From Betaproteobacteria bacterium (GTDB lineage: Bacteria; Pseudomonadota; Gammaproteobacteria; Burkholderiales; SG8-39), in the NCBI GenBank assembly GCA_009693435.1, contig SHXF01000148.1:1-8682 (forward strand): a DNA stretch of 8,682 bases. The letters run 5' to 3'. Below are positions 1 through 5,638 of the stretch, one piece after another. The notes below the pieces were generated by a model, which was not told the origin of the DNA, made no database searches, and saw only the letters and a program-made list of their open reading frames with translations. The stretch's first letter is position 1; every line of letters begins with the position of its first letter. A program made the position numbers and the translations under genes.

Positions 1-92
1 AACTGGTCAAGCAACTCCGGCGGTATTCTGGGCAAAACCGCCGCTTGTGCGGCAGCGTTGGCTTTCTGCATCTTCCTGACTGGTTTTGGCAT
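1..92 (-). CDS. IS256-family (mutator-type) transposase, N-terminal fragment cut by the window edge
   Basis: Only about 30 residues are inside the window. Read on the minus strand from the ATG at 92 the protein begins MPKPVRKMQK, then has an Ala/Gln-rich linker and LPRIPPELLDQ. The short basic N-terminus followed by L-P-x-I-P-x-E-L-hydrophobic-D-Q is, from family knowledge, how many proteobacterial IS256-type DDE transposases open, ahead of the catalytic domain that would lie outside the window. The start is supported by an AAAGGAG ribosome binding site five bases upstream. A second ATG at 96 is in a frame that does not give this family-like N-terminus. The catalytic residues are not visible, so whether the gene is intact cannot be judged. 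The family call rests on this short stretch alone. Confidence 0.62.
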   Translation of the reverse strand, partial: MPKPVRKMQKANAAAQAAVLPRIPPELLDQ

Positions 93-150
93 ACATGCTC
101 CTTTCAGATGACATGATATGCCTCACACACAAAATTCCTGACAGGCTCCC
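1..150 (-). mobile_element. End of an IS256-family insertion sequence
   Basis: The transposase start at 92 leaves a short non-coding leader before the presumed element tip. Between about 115 and 150 the minus strand reads as a terminal-repeat-like stretch containing GGGAGCCTGTCAGGAATTTT, which resembles the G-rich then TGTCAGGAATTT ends I associate with this family. I therefore place the boundary near 150. The other end is outside the window, so neither the inverted repeat pair nor a target duplication can be verified. Confidence 0.42.
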
Positions 151-162
151 GAAGTGGCCTAA

Positions 163-181
163 AGGCGGCAAGAAACCGCCT
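163..181. repeat. Short stem-loop beside the IS256 end
   Basis: AGGCGG (163-168) and CCGCCT (176-181) form a perfect 6-base inverted repeat around a 7-base loop, followed by AAAAGGGG. It lies just outside the inferred IS end. It could be a weak terminator or part of the insertion target. The rest of 182-329 shows no gene or site I can support. Confidence 0.35.
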
Positions 182-329
182 AAAAGGGGCAAACAACCTG
201 GGTGAATCGTCAATTGAACGCATGAATCACATCGAGAACAACGAAAAAATCTGGAAACATTCGCCCCGGAATGTCAAACAACGATCAACTGACTACACCT
301 TGTCAAAAATAGGATTTATAGAGGTCCCC

Positions 330-1076
330 TTAAGGCAATACCTCTACCCTGCCTGTGTCAAGATTGTACAGACTCCCAACGATCATTATTTTTTTATCGT
401 CCACCATTTTTTTGATTAGCGGGGTTGATTTCCGTAAAGACTGGACACCGATTTTGATATTGGCACGGGTTACTGCATCGACCATATCTCCTTTTTGACC
501 CGCAGCGGCCTTGACGGCACCGCGCAGGGCGGTCGTAATGACCTGAATATGGCCGGGAAATTGGGTGTTATCTTTAGCAGCACTGATGGATGCCTTGATA
601 GCGCCGCAATCAGTATGGCCAAGCACCATGACTACTTGTGCCTTTAAAACCGCCACACCGAATTCAATGTTTGCAATCATGAGGTCATTGACATAAAAAC
701 CCGCTAAGCGATTAACAAATAAATCTCCGCGCTCTTCATCAAAACAAAGTTCCGGGCTAACCCGAGAATCTGCGCATGAGAGAATACAGGCATAGGGATT
801 TTGACCTGCCGTCAAGGCCTTTCTAGTCGCTGCAAAGTCGCGGTCTTGGGGCTTATTGCTGACATAGCGATCATTGCCATCCATTAACCGCTTTAAAGCA
901 GAAACCGGGGTCATGGCATTTTCTGGCTTTTGCGCCATGGCCGAGTTCATGAATCCAGCTGAGGCTCCGAGCCATAGCGGGGAAGAACCAATAAGTTTGA
1001 GCACAGAACGCCGTGTCGTGACCACTTCCTGATCGACGTGCTGATTATCTTTATCCAAAGGACATAAAACACACAT
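330..1076 (-). CDS. Beta-class carbonic anhydrase with Tat export signal
   Basis: A 248-residue enzyme expected to interconvert CO2 and bicarbonate with a zinc ion. Beta-class signatures are clear: C-A-D-S-R at 101-105 gives the first zinc cysteine plus the Asp/Arg dyad, and H-T-D-C-G at 154-158 gives the zinc histidine and second cysteine. The usual R-N-A-G-N segment is R-L-A-G-F here (123-127). The N-terminus has T-T-R-R-S-V-L-K (20-27), a twin-arginine motif, then a hydrophobic stretch and A-M-A (46-48) before Gln, a plausible cleavage site; export folded to the periplasm is inferred. The start at 1076 has only a weak purine-rich AAGAAAG upstream but gives a sensible Tat n-region. The gene is monocistronic and clearly richer in A/T than the genes from 2258 on. 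It sits between an IS256 end and a broken IS30 element, which suggests horizontal acquisition. The enzyme class is secure; its physiological role is not shown by the context. Confidence 0.93.
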   Translation of the reverse strand: MCVLCPLDKDNQHVDQEVVTTRRSVLKLIGSSPLWLGASAGFMNSAMAQKPENAMTPVSALKRLMDGNDRYVSNKPQDRDFAATRKALTAGQNPYACILSCADSRVSPELCFDEERGDLFVNRLAGFYVNDLMIANIEFGVAVLKAQVVMVLGHTDCGAIKASISAAKDNTQFPGHIQVITTALRGAVKAAAGQKGDMVDAVTRANIKIGVQSLRKSTPLIKKMVDDKKIMIVGSLYNLDTGRVEVLP

Positions 1077-1112
1077 AAATTTTTTCTTTCTTCAAAAGTA
1101 AAACATTAACCT

Positions 1113-1127
1113 GCCTGAAATTCGCTT
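1113..1127 (+). repeat. Direct repeat flanking the IS30 remnant, left copy
   Basis: GCCTGAAATTCGCTT here matches GCCTGAATTCGCTT at 2229-2242 except for one extra A. The copies are in the same orientation and bracket the transposase remnant. That could be a relic of insertion or recombination, or chance. Confidence 0.4.
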
Positions 1128-1139
1128 GCGCTGGTTCAA

Positions 1140-1168
1140 ATTCTAATCACAATTCTGACTATAATCAA
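1140..1168 (-). promoter_or_regulatory. Sigma70-type promoter for the carbonic anhydrase gene
   Basis: On the minus strand TTGATT (1168-1163) and TAGAAT (1145-1140) are separated by exactly 17 bases, close to the TTGACA-17-TATAAT consensus. Transcription would begin near 1133, leaving a leader of roughly 55 bases before the start codon. A plus-strand TATAAT (1160-1165) overlaps the -35 box but has no convincing -35 partner. The promoter lies between the carbonic anhydrase and the transposase remnant, so it either pre-dates the IS30 insertion or comes from the IS flank. Confidence 0.55.
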
Positions 1169-1233
1169 CAGCTTGGGTGGGCGCGATACGCTAACATCCG
1201 AACTCCTCGACTGGCAAATCAAAGTTGCCAAGA

Positions 1234-2244
1234 ATGAACTACCTTGACGCGCGCCGCTACACACACCTCACCCAAAATGAACGGTACCAGATTGCGATTC
1301 TTTCCAAGGCCGGACATGGCCGAAGCGACATTGCCCAAGTGATGGACCGCCACAAATCAACCAAAGGCCGGGAGATGCGGCGAAATCGCAGAGAGCGAGG
1401 CTACAGGCCAAAGCAGGCACATGCGTTCTACTAGGCCCGGCTGCTGGCGTGCCAGAACAGCCCTCGCATTGCTGCCAAGACATGGACGATGATCGATACC
1501 AAGCTTACCGAGATCTGGAGTCCGGAACAGATCTCTGGTTACTTCAAGGTCAACAGGCAGCCCGCTGTCAGTCACGAAGCCATCTACCAACGCATCTACG
1601 CCGACAAGCGAGCTGGCGGCACCCTGCACACCTCGCCTCGCGCTGCCAGCAGGCCCGGAAGAAGCGGTATGGAGGCCGTGACCGACGGGGGATAATTCCC
1701 AACCAGGTCTCGATTGATAAACGTCCTGCCGTCGTCGGCAATCGCGTGCACTTCGGTGACTGGGAAGCGGATCTGGTCATCGGCGCCGGACAGAAGCAGG
1801 CACTCGTCACGATCAACGCGCGCGCTTCTCGCTACTCTCTGATTGCCCACGTCCCATTCAAGCTAGGGCAGGCAGTATCGGACAGCATGATTTCCCTGCT
1901 GACGCCTTTCGCGACCTGCGTTCATACGCTGACGGCGGACAACGTGCAGGGAATTTGCCCAGCACGAGCGAATCGCCAAGGAACTTGACGCCGACTTCTT
2001 CTTCGCTCATCCCTATTCCTCCTGGCAGCGGGGTGCCAACGAAAACATGAACGGCCTCATCCGCCAATTTTTCCCCAAGAAGATGCATTTCGATTCCATC
2101 ACCCCAAAGGATATCGTCTTCGCCATGCACCGCCTCAACCATCGCCCCAGAAAATGCCTTGGATTCAAAACGCCTCATGAGGTCTTTATGAAACAGTTAC
2201 ACTCAATCAATACGGCGTTGCACTTCAGGCCTGAATTCGCTTAA
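1234..2244 (+). pseudogene. IS30-family transposase, broken by one stop codon and two frameshifts
   Basis: Joining three segments recovers a nearly full IS30-type DDE transposase of about 336 residues. Segment one starts at ATG 1234 (TTG 1225 is an alternative) and carries the N-terminal helix-turn-helix region (YTHLTQNERYQ, then RHKST and YRPKQAHAFY). It is interrupted by TAG at 1432-1434, where family members usually have Gln, and the same frame then continues (ARLLACQNSPRIA, WSPEQISGYF, SHEAIYQRIY). Near 1625-1645 the frame changes as if one base were lost, giving GIIPNQVSIDKRP and HFGDWEADLVIG with the first catalytic Asp. It continues to LTADN with the second Asp. Near 1940-1950 one extra base returns it to the original frame: HERIAKELDADFFFAHPYS, then GANENMNGLIRQFFPK with the catalytic Glu, ending at TAA 2242-2244. 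All three catalytic positions survive, so decay looks recent. The gene cannot make a functional transposase as it stands. Confidence 0.9.
2229..2242 (+). repeat. Direct repeat flanking the IS30 remnant, right copy
   Basis: GCCTGAATTCGCTT spans the last codons of the broken transposase and pairs with the near-identical copy at 1113-1127. The first bases also form half of the TTCAGGCCTGAA palindrome. Confidence 0.4.
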
Positions 2245-2250
2245 AAGGAG
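2243..2250 (+). promoter_or_regulatory. Strong ribosome binding site of the RDD gene
   Basis: AAAAGGAG lies seven bases before the ATG at 2258 and overlaps the last two bases of the transposase stop codon. It fixes the start of the RDD gene and shows that the gene's own leader is almost absent: any promoter must be inside the IS30 remnant. Confidence 0.75.
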
Positions 2251-2257
2251 TAACGCC

Positions 2258-2668
2258 ATGGGGGCAAATACAAGCGTCGGGTTGCGCGCGGTTGCAACTA
2301 TCATCGGCGGCGTTTTGCTCGGTTTGGTCGGCTATTTGATTGCGATGGCCACCGGCGGCACAACGGACAAGGGTTTTGCGCTCAGCGGCGGGCCATTTTT
2401 TCTATGGTCAATCATCTGTCTCGGGTACTACATCATGTTGGAAGCGCTGACCGGGGCGACCCTCGGCAAACGCCTGCTTGAATTGGAGGTGCTAAAGCTC
2501 GATGGCACTCCCATCGACTGGCTGGCCTCCAGTGTGCGCAATGTCCTGCGTATCGTCGATGGATTGTTCTTTTATCTGGTCGGCGCTATCGTGATTTGGA
2601 CTTCCGTCAAGAAACAGCGGCTCGGTGATCGCGTCGCCGGGACCATTGTAGTGCGCAAGATACGATAG
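2258..2668 (+). CDS. RDD-family integral membrane protein
   Basis: A 136-residue membrane protein of unknown function. The C-terminal half is typical of the RDD family: G-A-T-L-G-K-R-L-L (66-74), V-R-N-V-L-R-I-V-D-G (93-102) and the closing K-Q-R-L-G-D-R-V-A-G-T (119-129). Hydrophobic segments lie at about 13-31, 47-66 and 102-115. Of the signature residues, the early Arg (10) and the Asp of LRIVD (101) are present, but the first Asp expected a few residues after the Arg appears to be Gly at 17, reachable by one GAC-to-GGC change. The N-terminus is also a little short for the family. The start is fixed by a strong ribosome binding site. The gene abuts the IS30 remnant, so it may have lost its native promoter or be read from IS sequence. 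Some RDD proteins have been linked to ion transport; nothing here tests that. Confidence 0.88.
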   Translation: MGANTSVGLRAVATIIGGVLLGLVGYLIAMATGGTTDKGFALSGGPFFLWSIICLGYYIMLEALTGATLGKRLLELEVLKLDGTPIDWLASSVRNVLRIVDGLFFYLVGAIVIWTSVKKQRLGDRVAGTIVVRKIR

Positions 2669-2681
2669 GAAAATCAACAGC

Positions 2682-2768
2682 CCCTTATTTCGCCCCCTCG
2701 GCCGATCTCAGTCGTTTTCCTCCCGTTTGGCGTGTCCGGGCAACAGATCGCGACAAGCCCATCTTGCA
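2682..2768 (+). repeat. Diverged repeat, copy A
   Basis: This stretch aligns in the same orientation with 8117-8196, at roughly three quarters identity by eye with a few small gaps. Shared blocks include TTTCG, ATCTCA, TCGTTT, CGTGTCCG and AGCCCATC. Copy A lies just after the RDD gene. Both copies are outside recognisable genes, so this is either a genome-specific intergenic repeat or two remnants of one gene family. Confidence 0.55.
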
Positions 2769-2805
2769 CAGGCAGGATTCGAAAAAGGCCGCAAGGGCTA
2801 GGCGT

Positions 2806-2935
2806 CCCTGCAGGTGATGTCGCAAAATACGCCGGCCAACTGACCGACAAGCCCGAAGAGCGCCAGGTGATCCGCGCGGGCGAGGCCGCGGTCAGGTACC
2901 TTGAATACGACCGGACGTTGAAGGACTCGAAGTAG
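2806..2935 (+). pseudogene. Coding-like remnant of an unrecognised gene, 3' end only
   Basis: The plus-strand frame ending at TAG 2933-2935 reads VPAGDVAKYAGQLTDKPEE, then RQVIRAGEAAVRYLEYDRTLKDSK. Its codons have mostly G or C in third position and a balanced, soluble-protein composition, unlike the frame further upstream, which runs into the repeat. No family is recognised. Its last 44 bases overlap, on the opposite strand, the C-terminal codons of the ATP-grasp gene. It may be the tail of a gene whose 5' part was lost, or an accidental open frame. Confidence 0.28.
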
Positions 2936-4250
2936 CGTAGTCCTCGCGGCTGTCGCCCACCAAGTATGCCCGCGCGCCGACCGCCTGTTCATCGTCAAAG
3001 CCGAGGATGGCGCAGATGTCCTGGTAGCACCGTAGCAGGTCCTCTTCGTCTGCACCGGCCATGTTCAACAGGGCGTAGCGATAGCTGCCGAGCCACTTCA
3101 ATTCGCGCGCCAGGGCCCTGCCGCGCTTGAAATAGCACATCAGGTCCGCTTCGGGGTGACGCTGGCGCAGACTTTGCAGCGCCGCCGCGGAGGGCTCTGC
3201 GCGCAGCGGCTTACCGTCGAATTTCCGGAATACGAAACTTGCCGAACGCTTCGCCCCGGTGGGCTGCGGCGCCAGCGCAGGCCCGGTACCGGTGCAAAGA
3301 TCAAGCAACATGCGGTGCGCATTGACGCCATCGACGCGACGGTACAAGCCGGCAAGCTGCGATGCGAGCCGCGGATTGACCTCCAGGATCTTGAGTTCGC
3401 CGGTGTCCGGTCGCCAGAATATTTCGACATTGAAAAAACCGTGATCGAACCCCAGGCCTTCGAGCACGCGCGCGGCGAGCGCATACATGCGGTCGCGCTC
3501 GGCCGCCGGCACGCGCGACGGATATTCAAAACGCATGAAAGCGTCGGTGCCCGGAAACAACAATGCATCCACCATCCCGAGAAAGCGCACGCTGCCATTG
3601 CGCGCATAGCCGTCGATGTTGATCAGCAGACCCGAGAGCAGCTCTTCGGCAATCATGTGGTGCGCATTCAGATCAAAGCCGGTGTAATCGGCGGCAAGGT
3701 CGTTAAACGGCCGCACCAGGCGCTTGATGATGAAGGTATCGATCAGGGACAAGCGCATGTGGCGGCGCAATTCATCGGCATTCGCGACCCGCCGCGCCAG
3801 CACCGAAAAGGTGGCACGGACCGGTTTGACAAAAAACGGAAACGGCAGGCCGATTTCTGCCGGATCGACGCGGTCATAGGGAAACACGGCAAAACGCGGC
3901 ACTGCCTCCGGCGCCACCTTCGCCTGCGCCAGTCGCGAGTAATATTTGTGCTGCGCGGTGATCAGCGCCATCGGCGGGGTCCCCGGCAATCCGAGCCGTT
4001 CGGCCACCACGGCGGCGACCAGGGCGCCGAAATACTCGTTGTTGCTCAATACGCCATCCAGTGGTTCGCGGCGAAAGCGCTCGACCAGCTGGTCGATGAA
4101 GTGCCGGACGCGGAAAGTCAGCAGATGCGCATTGTCGGGGAAGCGGAACAGGTCAAAGCCGGCGAACACGAACTCGAAGTCGCGATAGCCTTCGCGGGCA
4201 AACTCGATCTTGTCCCATTCCTTGGGAAAGAGCACAAGTATGCGTTTCAT
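2892..4250 (-). CDS. ATP-grasp domain protein, ligase-like, substrate unknown
   Basis: A 452-residue protein with an ATP-grasp fold. Residues 1-100 look like an N-terminal alpha/beta pre-ATP-grasp domain (start MKRILVLFPKEWDK). ATP-binding elements follow: the Lys of P-F-F-V-K-P-V-R at 142, acidic M-I-A-E-E-L around 199-204, the magnesium-site pattern F-F-N-V-E-I-F at 272-278, and L-E-V-N-P-R at 289-294. From family knowledge such enzymes activate a carboxylate as an acyl-phosphate and join it to an amine or thiol. The C-terminal 130 residues are not recognised. The last 15 residues (YATSSP onward) are low-complexity and antisense to a coding-like remnant, so the original stop may have been displaced. 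It is the last gene of a minus-strand cluster, 52 bases after the methyltransferase stop. Substrate and product cannot be assigned; peptide-bond or amide formation on a small molecule is the general expectation. Confidence 0.85.
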   Translation of the reverse strand: MKRILVLFPKEWDKIEFAREGYRDFEFVFAGFDLFRFPDNAHLLTFRVRHFIDQLVERFRREPLDGVLSNNEYFGALVAAVVAERLGLPGTPPMALITAQHKYYSRLAQAKVAPEAVPRFAVFPYDRVDPAEIGLPFPFFVKPVRATFSVLARRVANADELRRHMRLSLIDTFIIKRLVRPFNDLAADYTGFDLNAHHMIAEELLSGLLINIDGYARNGSVRFLGMVDALLFPGTDAFMRFEYPSRVPAAERDRMYALAARVLEGLGFDHGFFNVEIFWRPDTGELKILEVNPRLASQLAGLYRRVDGVNAHRMLLDLCTGTGPALAPQPTGAKRSASFVFRKFDGKPLRAEPSAAALQSLRQRHPEADLMCYFKRGRALARELKWLGSYRYALLNMAGADEEDLLRCYQDICAILGFDDEQAVGARAYLVGDSREDYATSSPSTSGRIQGT

Positions 4251-4301
4251 CGATCCGTCTTCCGCAGCGACCTGTGTGCCTGGGCGGTGTCCGCCGACCG
4301 G

Positions 4302-4949
4302 CTAAGTTCCGGCCGCACGATCGGCTGCGCCAAAGCGGCCCCGGGCGATGTAGTTGGTCCCGAGCATGACCGGCATCACATCGAGGTCGGGAACGCGTTC
4401 GGCCAGCAGACTCCAGGGTCGCTCCATTCCTTCGAACGTGGTCACGTAGGGGCGCGCCTTCAACAGGCGCCAGACCCTGGCCGGGTACAGCCACCAGGGC
4501 GGATGTTTGATGCCGGCTATGGCGATGCGCGCTCCGGGGCGCAGATTGCCAAATATATTCTCCAGGGCTGCGGCAGAGCGCAACACGTCATGGGTGTAAT
4601 TGAACAGCACCGCGTCGAGCGCTGCGTCGATGCGCGCGGTTTCCATCGGGGCTTCGATCAGTCTGATGTTGTCAAACCGGCCGGCCTCGACCCGGCGACG
4701 CGCCTGGGCGAGCATCTCGGGGCTCAGTTCCACGCCGATCACGCAACCCTCCTTGCCCACCGCGCTTGCGAGGAGGTCAAAGCTCAGCCCTGTACCGCAG
4801 GCTACGTCCAGGACCGTTTCTCCGGGCTCAAGGCCGAGCAGCGCGATGGTGCGCCGCCGCAGATCCATGGTGCTGGCGGCTGAGGCGTCATAGCCGGCGG
4901 CGCGACCGCGGTATTTCTCGATGGCGCGCTGCGGGTCCGGTGCATTCAT
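4302..4949 (-). CDS. Class I SAM-dependent methyltransferase
   Basis: A 215-residue protein with the Rossmann-type methyltransferase core. Numbered from ATG 4949, motif I is V-L-D-V-A-C-G-T-G (46-54), which binds S-adenosylmethionine. The acidic residue at the end of strand 2 is Glu 74 (V-I-G-V-E-L-S-P-E-M-L), and strand 4 is L-F-N-Y-T-H-D-V-L (115-123) with the R-P-G-A-R-I-A-I-A-G loop after it. The N-terminal Y-R-G-R-A-A-G-Y-D resembles UbiE/COQ5-type small-molecule methyltransferases, so a small-molecule substrate is more likely than DNA. An in-frame ATG at 4973 would overlap the upstream gene by 17 bases; I prefer 4949, seven bases after that gene's stop, because it suits translational coupling. 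Neither start has a clear Shine-Dalgarno. The gene lies between the histidine-phosphatase-like and ATP-grasp genes. The target is unknown. Confidence 0.88.
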   Translation of the reverse strand: MNAPDPQRAIEKYRGRAAGYDASAASTMDLRRRTIALLGLEPGETVLDVACGTGLSFDLLASAVGKEGCVIGVELSPEMLAQARRRVEAGRFDNIRLIEAPMETARIDAALDAVLFNYTHDVLRSAAALENIFGNLRPGARIAIAGIKHPPWWLYPARVWRLLKARPYVTTFEGMERPWSLLAERVPDLDVMPVMLGTNYIARGRFGAADRAAGT

Positions 4950-4956
4950 GCTTGCA

Positions 4957-5637
4957 TTACTCGGGCGGCGCATTCGTGCCAGTCCAGAATGGGCGCGGTG
5001 AGCAGCAGGGCCGCCCCGCGAAAATCAGCTCCCATTCGTCCATGCGGATCGAGGCGACGAGCTGTGCCCGCTCCGCGCCCGCGACCGGCCGGAACACAAA
5101 GGTCTCGGACTCGGCAGAATCAAAGTCAGTCGCCTGCCAGAGGATGCCGCCGTGCGCGAAAATGAGGGTGTTGGTGCCGGCCTCGGGGACGGTATTCAGC
5201 ATGGCGCGCAGGGCAAGCGCCTTGGCCGGGTCGCGTACCGGAGTAAGCGGCGCGGAGACGACGAACTGCGGCGCGACGAAGGCCGCATGCTGGCGCGCAC
5301 GGCAATAACCGCTTGCGTACACCTTGCCGCTCGCAATGCCGAGTCTTGTAATCGCTTCGCCCTGGCGTTTGGCTTCGTGAAAGCCCTCTTCACTGAGATT
5401 GCGCTGGGTGCTGCAGTCAGCCAGGCTAAGGCTGCCCCGCGCGCGCATGCGCGTTTCCCAATCGTGCTCGGGGAGGGTTCGCGTATGGCGAAAATACAGG
5501 ATGTAACCGCCTTTGCGCAGTTCCTCGGCCAGCATAGCGCCGGACACCGGTTCGGGCTTTTGCGCCAGCCCCGCGCTGCAAATGCCGAATAACAACGCGG
5601 CGAGGACGGAGGTTGCGGCGGCGCGCGCGGCCGGCAT
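4957..5637 (-). CDS. Exported histidine-phosphatase-superfamily protein
   Basis: A 226-residue protein of the histidine phosphatase (phosphoglycerate-mutase-like) fold. The N-terminus (MPAARAAATSVLAALLFGIC, then SAGLA before Gln 26) is a classical signal peptide, so the protein should act in the periplasm. The catalytic R-H is at 50-51 in Y-I-L-Y-F-R-H-T-R-T, a non-canonical RHT in place of RHG. L-S-E-E-G-F-H-E-A-K (81-90), S-G-Y-C-R-A-R (109-115) and the second catalytic His in F-A-H-G-G (160-164) follow in the expected order, so phosphatase activity is plausible. The frame is open for 60 codons further upstream, but those overlap the preceding gene; ATG 5637 gives the signal peptide and lies one base after that gene's TAG (TAGCATG), indicating tight coupling. 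Substrate is unknown. Confidence 0.85.
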   Translation of the reverse strand: MPAARAAATSVLAALLFGICSAGLAQKPEPVSGAMLAEELRKGGYILYFRHTRTLPEHDWETRMRARGSLSLADCSTQRNLSEEGFHEAKRQGEAITRLGIASGKVYASGYCRARQHAAFVAPQFVVSAPLTPVRDPAKALALRAMLNTVPEAGTNTLIFAHGGILWQATDFDSAESETFVFRPVAGAERAQLVASIRMDEWELIFAGRPCCSPRPFWTGTNAPPE

Positions 5638-5638
5638 G

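Larger units (their letters stand above)
1225..2244 (+). mobile_element. IS30-family insertion sequence remnant
   Basis: The element is defined by its transposase; the outer ends are not resolved. The right end must lie close to the stop codon, because an RDD-family gene with its own ribosome binding site begins 13 bases later; the 12-base palindrome TTCAGGCCTGAA (2224-2235) is probably part of that end. No convincing inverted copy of it is visible upstream of 1225, so the left end may be degraded or lie nearer 1130-1150, where similarity is poor. No target duplication was identified. Confidence 0.6.

Noticed and set aside
222..419. 65-codon plus-strand frame starting MNHIENNEK
   Set aside because: Its second half is antisense to the carbonic anhydrase C-terminus, there is no ribosome binding site, and the composition is not protein-like.
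1130..1150. GGTTCAAATTC resembling a tRNA T-arm
   Set aside because: The flanking bases do not form the T-stem, and no anticodon or acceptor stem can be built around it.
3156..4883. 575-codon plus-strand open frame opposite the ATP-grasp and methyltransferase genes
   Set aside because: It spans two genes and their gap on the other strand, both of which carry clear domain motifs; the protein is Arg/His/Gln-rich with no recognisable domain, as expected for an antisense frame in GC-rich DNA.
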